A stretch of 64,000 nucleotides of DNA from Cruorifilaria tuberocauda (lineage: Eukaryota; Nematoda; Chromadorea; Rhabditida; Onchocercidae), in assembly GCA_013365365.1 (NCBI GenBank), contig JABVXU010000001.1, forward strand, positions 744,001 to 808,000. The letters are read 5' to 3'. The number at the start of each line of letters is the position of its first letter. Within the stretch, counting starts at the first letter, position 1. The translations under genes and the position numbers were made by a program. The notes under the pieces were generated by a model, which did no database searches, was not told the origin of the DNA, and saw nothing but the letters and a program-made list of their open reading frames with translations. Positions 50,901 to 63,000 of the stretch are shown here, piece by piece.

Positions 50901-52749
50901 GTCCAATCCATACCTACAAAAGCACAGGAATGATGCAACCAAAGAACAACTTTTAACTTTGACTGATCTAAAAATTAATCAATCGCATAGTATTCAGCTG
51001 CTACAATAACCAGATATCAAAAACAACCTTACCATCTGCATACTAAATTGAAATGAAAATCTTTTAATGGAATAAGTCCAAGATAGATACCTATAAATGA
51101 CCCTCGCTCTTTCGTGTTCCTTCTGTCGCTCTTCAAATTGAGCGAATGATATCAACAATGTTTCGCTTAAATTTTCCTCTCCAAAGTATTCCAGTGCTCG
51201 CTCATAAACCTGCATCGCCAATGCGAAAAGAAAGTAACGATTACTGAATTATTTTAGGTATGATATTTCTATTTTATATTAAATTTGGACGAAATCAAAC
51301 TCAGTAGAGTTTTGCATATAAATTCCTTAATTATTTGAAATACATACATGTTAAAAAATCACTGGTCAAAAATCAAATATATCACGTCTCACTCATTATT
51401 TTCTCTCTGTCATTAAGGAAACACATTTTCCGAATTGCAGAATGAGAACTTGCGATCTATAAAAAACACTTACAGCACGTGCATTTCCAATGTAGCCGAA
51501 TCTTTCTTCGAACTTTGCATAGCGCAACCACTGCTTCACGTCATGTCCATGAACGTGAAGAAAACGCTGCCATATAGTACGTGCACGATCAATTTCTTTG
51601 TAGCGCAGCTCGAAATTGACATATGTTTGCCAAGCTTGCTCTGGTGGTTCCCATTCCATCCAGCGCTCAAAGACCTAAGCTAAATTGCATGAAACATGTA
51701 AATTATGTCGCTGGTTTTTAGATACAAGAAAGTTTATTTTTGTTCGTTTCCTGAGCCTATTAATAAGTATTTTCAAGTAACAATTCTGTATAAATGAAGT
51801 GAGGGACTTTAGTTAAAACAGAAAAATAGTCTTACCTGTCTTGCTCCGGGTATATTGCCGACCAATTCTTCCATGTAAGAATATTTTAACCAGAATTGCG
51901 TAGCTCGAGGCAAAATACTGATTGCTCTATCCCATATGTTTCGCGCATGATTAATTTGTTTGTTCCTAAAATCTTTTAAAAATGGAGTATAGTTCACATC
52001 CATTCAACGCAATGACCAATGACAGGTAACAGAATTCTTATATTATGTTCAACTATGCAGCTATCCAAAAAAAATTAAGAATTTGCCTCATTTCCATTTC
52101 CGCATACTGGAGCCATAGTGTGATAGAACGATGATCAGTATCAAGTGCGCGTTCAAATACTGAACGAGCTCTTTGCATTTCACCTATATTTTCTTCCCAT
52201 TTCGCATATTTTACCCAGTTTGCTATTTGTGAACGATTTTTACGGATGTTATCTTCGAACTCCTTCCTGAAAATGAATTAAAAATCTGTCTTTCCAACAT
52301 GTTTCATATTCTGTAATTTAATAGCGATAAAATTCAGAATAATTTTAAAATCGAGGGTCTACATTCAACTGAATTTGATGCCTTTATTTCCTGATGATTA
52401 ATTTTAAAAATAAATGAAATATACATTTTAACGGTAATTTTCTTGACGCATACCTACGTTTCCTCTGATATTCAGCTAGCTCCTCCGGATCAGATATCTT
52501 AGTTTTTGGTGGTGGTGCAACAATTTCTAAATCACGCTCTTTTGCTTCACGTAGTAACTGCTCCGCTGTAATTTGAAGCGCAGCTGGAGCCTAAAATCAT
52601 TAATAAAAAACATTTCTTAAAACCATTAATAAAGATCATTTCTTAAAAATTTGCTTTTCGAAATGACGTACTTTGTTTTTCACTTTAGCTGCTTTCTTTG
52701 GTAATCGCAACGGCTTATTACCCGGCACCTCTTCGAAATCATCCATCAT
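47974..52749 (-). CDS. crn: Crooked neck (CRNKL1/Clf1) HAT-repeat splicing factor
   Basis: Scaffold of the Prp19-associated complex, needed to assemble the active spliceosome; nuclear. Exons on minus strand: 52672-52749, 52454-52590, 52087-52266, 51836-51965, 51474-51674, 51091-51209, 50778-50913, 50496-50635, 50140-50344, 49712-49951, 49502-49603, 49082-49258, 48395-48506, 47974-48251; phases agree, 744 residues. After [20 protein letters not shown] the protein is an array of tetratricopeptide-like HAT repeats, e.g. [79 protein letters not shown]. The conserved tail block [13 protein letters not shown] is followed by a Glu/Lys-rich segment and a Ser/Asp/Glu tail with six consecutive Ser, probably phosphorylated. 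Intron 3 (51966-52086) appears to have a GC donor. Two Met codons stand at the start (52749, 52746). An acceptor CAG ends 5 bp upstream. Confidence 0.96.
51966..52086 (-). other. Non-canonical GC-AG intron in crooked neck
   Basis: Exon 3 must end ...GAAATGAG to continue into GAACAAACAAATT (residues [13 protein letters not shown], as in all Crooked neck proteins). The intron then begins GCAAAT (52086-52081) and ends TTTTAG. No GT lies near that keeps the frame. Confidence 0.75.
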
Positions 52750-53723
52750 TCAGCCTGAAAGAGAGACGGACATCTTAGCATATCGTTTTTATCGAGAAAA
52801 AACACAAGTTCACAAAAAATGATCTGATTGGTGTCCCCACATTCAATTCGAAGTTGCCATAACCTCATCCTCACCTCACATCTCCCCGAAACACCTCAGA
52901 ATAACAGCATCTAAAGTACAGCACTATCTACATCACGCTCTGCATCACACTCTCCGGGTCGTTATGAAAACCGGTTATTTTATAGCAATATATGTATAAT
53001 GAAGTGTACGCTCACTATTCCAAGGTGCATGAATTCGGAAATATTCTGTGGACGCCAATTTGTTTACCAATTCTCTAAACTTTCTTGATAATATAAAGAA
53101 CACTGCAGTGAAAAGTTTGATGATAATAGCTAAACTCGTTGAACCATCTGTTTCGCGGCTGAATGACCAACTTCGGAAACATATCTGCTCATCAACCAGT
53201 CAAAACACAGTCCAAAGCTATAAAATTCCCTTATTTATTCAGCGTTGACCAAACACAACGATTATGAAGATAATTAGAATAGAATTTCTTTCCAATAAAA
53301 TGAGGATTTGATTGTGTTAGCAACATAAGTTATATAGAGGGACAGAGAAGAAATATGTAGAATTCTAATTTAAATCCGCACGAGCTCTTATTACCAAAAG
53401 AATAACAGTAAAAGACAATATTTAATGGAACATCACTAAAACACTTCATTTTTTAGAAAAAATGGATTTCGATCTGAAAGCTCAAAAAAATGAATGACAA
53501 GATGACAGTGCTCTTAAAAAATTACAAAGAGACCCTTTAAGTTCAATAAAAACGAATAAAATAATAAAAAGAGGAAGTTGAAAAGAAAAAAAAAACAAAG
53601 AGAAGATGTATTGTAATACTGAAATAAAAAGTAGAATCATAACAACGATGTCGGCACTAAAAATCTTTCTCACAATTAAATTTAGCACCCAAAAATGATG
53701 AGAGAAAGGTATCTATTTCTTTT
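52750..53723. other. Intergenic gap between Argonaute 3' end and crooked neck start
   Basis: About 970 bp. Both flanking genes are on the minus strand, the Argonaute upstream. A CTCTCTTTCAG acceptor at 52755-52756 suggests that the crooked neck mRNA is trans-spliced. The open frame at 53048-53248 on the plus strand has no support. Confidence 0.5.
52755..52756 (-). other. Predicted trans-splice (SL) acceptor of crooked neck
   Basis: Minus-strand CTCTCTTTCAG ends five bases before the first start codon (GCTGA between). Strong polypyrimidine tract. Fits spliced-leader addition, perhaps of a downstream operon gene. Confidence 0.55.
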
Positions 53724-56700
53724 CTATGCATTTGCTCGTGCCAATTCAAGTTCAGTATCCATATAACAAAGACGTCGTGTAACGCGATTCCAGTCAATGC
53801 TTCCACCATTCAGTACTGGTAAGCATTCTTTACCACCAACATGTCGCCTACAGCATAAATATTAATTTATATGATTACTCTCCATTTTAACCATCTGGAT
53901 TAGAAATTAAGTGAACGATATAGCATTCTTCACATTGAACATACATAAACAACGATTATCGATCATTTTCGAATCCATACTCAGCGACGACCATAAACTC
54001 TCTTTCCTAATAAAAAAGATATTACAACATAAATTCCTAACAGCACAAAGTAACTTACAACATAGCCCTGAAATTGTTACGTCCCCTTTTAGCCCATTCA
54101 TCCGCTTGATAAATTGGTTCCGGAATTGAAATTGCTTGATTAACTATTTGATGAGTAAAACACAAAGCCATCATCAGTGATTGTGCTTCATCCATGGTTA
54201 AATTTGCTTCATTGATGGGCATTGAATATGCAGGCAATTTTCCAGTACCCTTAAATTCTAGAAAATTTATGAAATTCTTGTTAGACAAGAAATCCAATCC
54301 AGTACTACGGCAATCATGACATTAATTTTATAAAAGAAAATGAATAACAGTCTAGAGTATCCAGAAATTAATTTATTCGCAAAATTTCTTATTAGAAGAA
54401 AACCTTTATGATTTTATGCGATTGCATGAAGAATTCTGTGGTATCTGGACGTGTAATATCCCTATCAATTACTGTCAGCGGCAAACAATTTTCCAAACGG
54501 CGACCTGAAACTCGGATATATTCGAACGATTGAAATAACAAATACAAATACAATGTTCTATAATTTTCTACCTAAAATTGTTTAAGATTCCAAAACTTGA
54601 TAAAATTAACCATTCTCAATTGCAAAACGCTTGTTGTGTCTCTTGCAAGCAATGATGCATACTATATTCGGTGAATAATTATCGGTCCTAGCTTCCGCCT
54701 TTCCAAACTTACGCATTCCTTGACGAATAGCTTCAATTTCGTCTTCCATTACCTTAATATTTCAAATTCATGAATTAATCAAACTTAAGATTTCGCAAAA
54801 TCTTTTTACAAGCAAACCATATCACTTAGAGCAATAAAATGAACAGAGCTGTCAATAAATTACCATTTTAAACTGCCCCTCGGAAACACCATCACGTGTA
54901 ATGATCACAGTTTCCGGAAGTATGCCATTACGATTACAACGAAAGAGATTCAAAATCCAATAAATTCGTTCTTCCAAAATGGAACTTGTTACTTGTTCTT
55001 TACGAGGTTCTTGGAACGAATAATCACCAATGAACGTTTCTGGACAAGGTGCCCCATTAAAACTAATCTAAAATACATAATAATTTCATGGAATTTAAAT
55101 TCAGTTACTTTACTTGCTCGTATCCCCTCCTTTTAATTGCCATACTATTAACAGTTATCGCAATACGAACTCCAAGAACGCTCGGCTGAGTAGGCGGCAT
55201 CCGCATTCTTCTTTCATGTTTTGATTGGGCTTCTGGATGACACACATCGTAACCAATTATAAGAGTCTTTCCAGTCGAAATCCATTTGTTAGTTCTGGAA
55301 AACGCTCTAACTAATAACCAAAATCAATTACTAAACTATTTAAATCTAGATATTTACTCGAAGACTCTTGATTGAAAGCACACATACGCAAATGATTCTG
55401 GTATAATGCCATAACACTGCCCAAAATTCTTGCAGTTTAACTTGTTAACGATGTTTTCTAAGGTCGCAGTTTTTTTCGGTACTTCACGAATCCTTGATAC
55501 ATGTATATGCTGTGTGACTATACGATAAAGAATTTCATATAATTTCAAATCATCTGAAAGGATTAATAAGTAATTTCTGAATATAAAGCCATCATTTAGA
55601 AATGCGATGCCTCGTGTAAAAAAGTCATATTTCAAGAAATTGTAAAGTTTCTGATTCTTTTGAAAGATATTTTATAAAATTTATTAAATATCTGAATGAA
55701 AAAAAAACCATGAGTATCATCACGGGAATCGATGTAGATCACAAATATTCGTTCATTTTGATAAGTTGCACGAATTTGCTTAAAACAAATTTCCAGCTGT
55801 TCAAATTGCACATTTTTAATGGCAGGATCCATTACCTGCATACCTTTCTTGCAACATTCACGTATCAAAGCCTTTGCAAACGCTCTAAAATTCTATGATT
55901 GACTTTATCACCATTCCATTAGGTTCCCATGTAGTTGATACATTATAAATTTTAATCTAAAATAATGGTGTAAATTTCGTGTAAGAACTTACAGAACCAC
56001 ATCTCCATCTCTCGCATCATCATAAAATATGAACCAACATCGAAGATGCGCCCCAATTAAGAACTCTTTTCCAATCATTTTCCAGCTCGCCTGCAATAAA
56101 ATATGATCACTTTCGGATTGAAAATCTTGAGCTTACAACACTCTTACATTTTTGGCATCGATTTCAATGACCCCTGAACTACCTCGTCCGTCAGAATATT
56201 GCACCTTTGGTGCAACACGACGATGACCTTCAACCTGAAATCAATATAATTGAAAGTTCGTTCAAAAAAATTAAGTAAACGATTTTAAATAAAAGAAGAA
56301 AATGAAAAAACTTACAGTAATTGGAACTGAACTAATTCGTACTCCAAAAGCAGCCAAAAATGGATTGTAATGTGTTGTTTCATCTAAGTCAAGTGCCTGT
56401 AAATTTCGGGCGATATCGCGAAAACGTATGTTCGGGAGCATAGCACATTCCTGCAAGGTACCTATTTCACGCTAAAAATAGAAAATTCGATTGGATTCAA
56501 GCATAACAGAAAGGATATATAACAACTTTACCGATGATATGCAATCACTGTGAAGCAACATTAAAAAAAAAACTACACTATTCCTCACTTCCAAATTATA
56601 TATGCCCTATACATCTCCCATTACATAAATAAATCGTACTTTGATCATATCTTTCATTTGTGACGGTGTCTGCTTGTTTACTGGCACTCTTTGATAGGGT

Positions 56701-59700
56701 GCAACTCGCAATACTTCAATCGGAAAATATGAAGTACCAAAATTTGTAATCAAACGGACGGCTGGCCAGTCTGGTCTTAAACAATTTATTTTTCAAATTC
56801 GATCAACAATTTGGACAAAAATAGATCGAAGATCTCAAGAAAAATCAATTTCGTAGTTGTCGCTTTTAACTTTTTTCTAATAGTAAACTTTCTAATATTA
56901 ATGACTTAAACATAGTTTAAATTCAACGAGAAGGTATATTACAATATAATATGAAATATAAAATCTGCAAAAATTATGAGAACGAACTCACCGGATATGA
57001 TAACCCTGTTGTTTGTAATACTGCAACATTGGAATTGATGGAGCATTTTTACCGACAGAAAGTCTATGATGAAATAACAATAAAAGGCTTTTATGTTTCA
57101 TAGCTTTAAACCACAAAAATTATGCAAAAACAGATAAACAAATATTAAGCTTATAAATATAAACGAAAAGGTAAAAGGAAAAAATGAGCATGCCTAATTT
57201 GTCCGATAGGTTTGTCTGACAAACCAGATGCTAGGAATGATTTATTGGTACAATTTGAATGCTCCAATCGAAGATCTGAAAAAAATTTAGCTGAACAATC
57301 TGTCTTCAAAAATTCCTACAATTTTTGTGTTCATGAACCAAATAACATAGCAAGGAATTGGTAAGAACTTGATGATTCTTGCCAAATGAATGCTTTATAT
57401 ATTGTTCCAGAATTATACCTCGAATAATATCGTTTAGTTTGTGAACAAAATAATTGAAAAGATTTGCATCCAAAGGAGCAATAGGCGAACACGAATCGTT
57501 TTTTATAAATATTTTATGCACCATATCCACTAGAGGAACTGCGTCAAAGAATGCTGCCTTTTTTACTGAAAAAAACTCTACTTTATAATTCTAAAAATTT
57601 TAATGCTAATCTAATACTTCAAAACTTTATTGACAACTTTAAAAAATTCATACAGTCAATGACAAGCGCTGGGATGATACTGCCATTCGATCGTTCGATA
57701 ATACGGATTCCTTTATCAATGCCAGTGACCAAAGTTCTACTTTCACTCAACGATTGCTTATCAAGTTTATACTCCTTACCATCCACCAAAAATAGTTTGC
57801 CGCAACCAAATGCATAGTGCGTTCCCCTTCAATTTTTGTAAAACAGTTTCAACTAAACTGAAACATATAGATCCTAAAATTCTTCCATAACATATAATTT
57901 TGATAACAGAAATAAATAAGATGACGAAGTGACCGCTACTCATACGCCACTTCAAACGAATTAAGAAATCCAGATTCCTGATGATTGAAAAGTTCACAAG
58001 TTAGCCACTAAGTAACTAAATTGTGATCAAATTCTCTTCCTAGCAAAATGTGACATAATCGTTTCGAGTTGCTTGTCTAGCTGATTTTTGGTAGTAAAAC
58101 CTCAAAAAAAGCGGAGAGAACGTGATTACCATATTGCAAAGAAAAACGACCTTTAATTATAATAGCTTGACTTAATATCAAAAACATACTTTTGCAAAGC
58201 ACTATTATTTGTGAGAATTTCGAAAAACTGTCTGAATGAGCGATCTTGACGAGCCAAATCATTTGTGACTGAATCACGATAATCGTTAACGTTGAATGTA
58301 TGAGCACCTTCTGCACACGGTGTTATCTCGACAAACACATCGCATGCACCAATTAGATCACGCAATTCCGGCGTTAACTGCTCTACCGATATCTTTAAGC
58401 AAGGTAGCTGAAAAAATTTTCAGCAGGATCATCCTAATACTTTACCAATCTTGAATTATCGGACTGCCAAACACTTAAATGAGCTTGAGGCAAAAGCTTC
58501 AAATTTAAATAGTGATCAAATATTTTAATGAACAAATTTTACTAGTTCTTTATTGAGCGGTTCATTGGTGAACAAAGTGTTTGACAAATCATACAAGTAA
58601 GCACCACTCTTACTCAAAACGCGATGTAGTTCCAAAGCACGTCTCATTAACAGCATACACTTTTGATGACGTAAAATTACTCCAAAACTGTAATAATAAC
58701 TTCAATACTAGTAAAATTAATTGTTAAAGGACCAAGCTTGTAACTGATACATTGGAAGTAAAACAGATTCTCCTCATCATCTAAAACATATTTTTAAGCC
58801 TAGCTCTCTCAGGGTAAGGCATTCAAGCATACTCATCTCTGTCTCCTTTACATAAATCTGTGATCTGCTCCTTTGACGTGTCCACACGGCTTCCATACAT
58901 CTTCACGTCGTAACGATATACAATCCGATTTCCAACTTCCAGTGGATAGATGTTCGTTTTTACAATAACCGTTTCCCGTTGAAGAGCTGGTGGTAATTTC
59001 GGCGCCATAATACATGATGCAGGTTTACGACTGCGAAATATATTATGGCCGCTATAAGGATTCCCAAGTAGAAGCTGGTGTAAGTTTAATATATTTAAAA
59101 AAAGCACTTGCTTCCACTAATATTTGCTAAGGTAATTAAAACAAAATTATAATCACTTATTACCTTATTATCTGTGAAGCACTGGAGGATTATATGAAAT
59201 ATGAGAATCATAAAAAAAATCTCAGTTAAAATTACCCTGACGACCGAATATGGCTCCTGCTATGTTTCAGCTTCAGCAGCTGAATGCTCGAGTTTTCAAT
59301 CTCGAGCAAATTGGAGTCGATAAAATCATTGAACGATATCTGCGAACAGCAATCATCAGATATTACTGAACTGTGCATTGAATCACATCTCACTGCATCT
59401 TCAGGAATCTAAATACAAATTCTCCGATGGCATATTTTTTTACAATCATTTACACGCACCTAACTTTCTATTCCAACTATGCCTTATCTCTCCTGAATTT
59501 CCGTTACTAATATGTGTACCGAAAAAGAATCATCGGAAGCTAAAAGAGGTGTAGAATCACGAATGCACAACTGCAACGTAGATGCATCTTTTCGAGATGA
59601 TGTTGATTCCAACAAACGTGTATCGGCCAAAATTGATGTGTCCATCTGTTCACAAATTAAAGACTGCTGCGAAAGTGTTTCCGAACTACTACCGATCCAA

Positions 59701-60071
59701 ATCTTTTTCCCTACCATCTCCATTTCTTCACCTGTTTCAAATTCATATATTTAAATAATGTGGCTCAAAGAGTAGTAAACGACAAATGAAGACTGATAAC
59801 TCAATATCTGATCTGTATAATTTTAACTAGACAACAAAAGTACCGAACAATTGATGAAGAAAGTGAGAAATCCCACCTTCCAAGCACTTCTATCAATATT
59901 TGTTTTGTTCAAACGAAGTAGCGATATATTTAATGAGAAAAAGAGAAAACCTCCAATGTTTTCTATCTTTAACATCTTGAAATGCTCATTTGACTGTCTT
60001 CTACCTCGACCACGTGGTCGAAATGCGCAAATACTTCCCGCTTCAGTTGGCGTTATCGGAGACATTAACAT
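53724..60071 (-). CDS. WAGO-clade (worm-specific) Argonaute
   Basis: Small-RNA-binding protein expected to carry secondary siRNAs and silence targets. Exons on minus strand: 60005-60071, 59520-59731, 59236-59408, 58833-59030, 58543-58687, 58190-58407, 57654-57826, 57419-57565, 57194-57275, 56992-57063, 56640-56775, 56316-56471, 56148-56234, 55993-56090, 55709-55884, 55358-55553, 55171-55294, 54864-55067, 54611-54752, 54404-54504, 54059-54249, 53724-53847; phases agree, 1073 residues. Residues 1-160 are polar and disordered with RPRGRG at 18-23. N domain from VKTNIYPLEVG; YAFGCGKLFLVDG linker; PAZ about 395-540 (AAFFDAVPLVDMVHKIF); MID about 650-780; PIWI to the end. Of the slicer tetrad I see Asp795 (IIGYDVCHP), Glu844 (RKEQV) and Asp879 (TRDGVSEGQF), but Ser978 (LPAYSM) where catalytic His belongs. 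FTHQIVNQAISIPEPIY and ADEWAKRGR are WAGO-type. Exon 9 ends in an apparent GC donor. Which C. elegans paralogue it matches is not settled. Confidence 0.92.
57064..57193 (-). other. Non-canonical GC-AG intron in the Argonaute gene
   Basis: Exon 9 ends CAAATTAG and the next exon starts ACTTTCTGTCGG, joined in phase as GQIR/LSVGKNAPSIP leading to LQYYKQQGYHIR. The intron starts GCATGC (57193-57188) and ends ATCATAG. No in-phase GT donor was found nearby. Confidence 0.6.
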
Positions 60072-63000
60072 TGAACTATTCTACAATTAGACAGTCTTGT
60101 TAGATCTGCACAATTTAATTAAATACATTCACAAGCAGAAACTTCATTGCGCATATTTAAAGATCTAACTAAATGAAAAAACGCTATGAACGATGCAGCG
60201 AACCCTTCAGCTTAATTTAAACTCTAAAAAAATATAAATCCTGTAATTAATGACGAATTCCTCCATTGATGTGAGCTTTAGTTTCAAATAATGCAATAGA
60301 GACAAACTAGAAGAAAGACATTATTATATACGAAAAACGTGAAACTATGACCGTCCTGATACTGATGATGGAATCCAACAGAGAGTCACAATACTGGAAT
60401 TTGACTTCAAAACTTCGAGAGTTATTTTTACAATTGAGGGAAATGATAAAAATATTCAGAATAGAATTAAAGATTGATGGAATCATGCCAAGCAAATCTC
60501 TCAAAAAATAAAGACTGAATAAATTTAAGCACACACACAGACCCCGCTTTATTATGATTGCCTACATACAGCTTATTGTTTCAGAAATTTGTGCTCCAGT
60601 TAAGACAACTAATCAGTCTCACCGCAATATTGTTAACAGCTGCCATTCTTATCGCATCATGAGAAACCCGGATAACTGCTATGGAAGTGATCAAAAGGCG
60701 GAGAAAATCTGTTCCCGGCTGATCTACATTAAAGTGTAAGACTAGATAAGGTATGATCGATGATGATTATATAGATAAGGTCAGATAAAATTCTAATTCA
60801 TTAATCTTGATGCGTCCTTAATTAAAAACCTTCCAAAAAATTTGTTAGAAAATTTGCGTAATCGAAGAATGGAAGAATAATGGAAACAACTCGTGGTAAC
60901 AATGAATACTATTTGGTATGCTGTGCTTATACCAAATACATGTCAAATCTTTGTTTATCAAGCAGAAAAAAAAACACTTATAGCAAGTTTTAGGAATAAT
61001 CCTGGACAGTACCTTCCAATCATTTAGTTCTATAAGACACCCACATATACAAAGAAGCAACCGCTGCTTTTCATTCACCTGATGTTTTCTGCATGCATTC
61101 TATCCTATATATCGGAAAGTTTGGACTGCATATAGGTGTGGAGGAACAAAAATGAGACTACATACGTGCGTGAAGGAAGGAAAAAAAACCAACAAAAAAA
61201 TGTTATAACAACACCACCTCTGGAGATAAGAAAATAACACTGAAAAGCTCTCGGACATTAATAATCATCTAAATTATTTCTGTAAGCAATAAAAAATTTG
61301 CATATGAGATGAGAGCAGCATTGTTGTTCAACCGGTTGCTTTATTCACATACATTTTCATCCGGAAATGAGTAGGTTGTATTGGTTTTCGATTTTAAACA
61401 TATTATTTCCTTAAATTACATTCAATAGTTACATAGGCCTTTACGTGAAAAGTGAAAGCCTTACGTCATGTAGGTCTCTTATGTGAAGCTTAAAGTATGA
61501 TACATCCTATTTTATGAAATAAAGCCCAAAACTACTTCCAAATTCTTTTCTATTTTCTTCCAAGAATATTTCAGATAATGAATTTTAGAGCTAACTGCAA
61601 TATTTCCACTATTTATTTTTTAATATTTCTGTCATGGAAGTTTTCTGTTGTTATCGCATAGATGAAAAGTTATGGTAAAAGATTTTATTGTATTTTACTG
61701 TGCTACGAATATATAATTGGTGAATATAACAAGTAGAATTGGTAGGAAGTTCATATAAATGGTAGTATACCTATTAATGGTGATAGAAGTGACGTGCTGG
61801 AAAAAAGATTGAAAATAGTGAAATAAATATGGACAAAATAACGAATAAAATAAATTTCAATAATAGAGATAATGATGAAGTAATAAACATAAAACTCGAA
61901 GTTTCGAACTTACAGTCCCTTTAATGCAGGAGCCAATCAAATATGATCATCCGACAAGCGAATTAATTACAGTTCATTTGGGAACAGAGAATTAAATGAT
62001 CGCAGAATTTGCCGCTTAATATATTATATCATTTAGCATTATTTATATCCTTTAAGGAAGCAAAGAAGTAAAAATTTTGCTATAATCATACCATTGGAAA
62101 TAATCTTCATACTACAAATTTCTGCGATGCGAAATTATCTTGTTTCAATGATTTTGTTATGAAAAAATATACAATTAATGGTGTTTTATTGTCATTTCAG
62201 GTCATGCGGTACAATCATGTCAAACTGATCTATCTAAGAATATTTGGCCACGAATTCCAGATTTCGGCTTCACTCATCTTTCACTTGCAATCAAATGATC
62301 ATTTTATCATCCGGTGAGATGGTGTTCAAAATGCAATTATTAATCTTCGAAAGTATGGTAAAGCGATTATTTTATTCGCTTCATTATGATACTCTAGTAC
62401 AGGTGTATTCTCAATTTATAGCACTCCTAACGCTTTATCCCATATCATCGCAAATACTTTTTTTCTGGATATTAAGAGAGTAATACTTCCTCTGATGATA
62501 GAAGACATTTGTACTCTGGACTTTTGTTTCGCTTGTGAGAGCTTTACGTGCCTTAGTCGAAATGTTGTGAGCATTTTCTTATTTGATGTAGAGTTATTCT
62601 TCTTGATGTCAATATTACACTGATCAGAAAACATAGTTGAATGGGTCAGTTACTCGATTGCTTTACCATTGATCTAGAAGAAGAGCTTTGGAGTGCTTGT
62701 TGAGGTAATCGTTCGGATGGCTGACCACTTCGTTTCAGTACTTTCGAGTTGAACGGTGAGCAGTGTTTATGGAAAAAATTAATTAGTTTTTTTGCGTACG
62801 GAAATAACAGTATAAAGAAAAGTCATGACGTGATCTGATACAAGAAACTATTGTAAACAAAATCACTAGCCATACAACAGATAAGGCCGATGGTAAAATG
62901 AGATCACTGAATATAAATCGTTGATGGTATTCCTTAGAATAGTATATTAAAAGCTAAACAAAACACTTTATATTATCTGACAAAATTGAGGGCAACACTG

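Noticed and set aside
58077..58190. Frame reading RFSLQYGNHVLSAFFE just after Argonaute exon 6, at first taken as an extra exon
   Set aside because: No phase-consistent splice sites connect it. Joining 58190 directly to 57826 gives ALQKGTHYAFGCGKLFLVDG, which is the expected WAGO linker, so this piece is intronic.
60554..60739. Plus-strand frame with several Cys after a TTTCAG
   Set aside because: Looks faintly exon-like in more than one frame and on both strands, which argues against any single reading. No partner exons found.
62244..62634. Opposite-strand frames of 79 and 72 codons near the right end
   Set aside because: Overlapping shadows with biased composition and no splice context.
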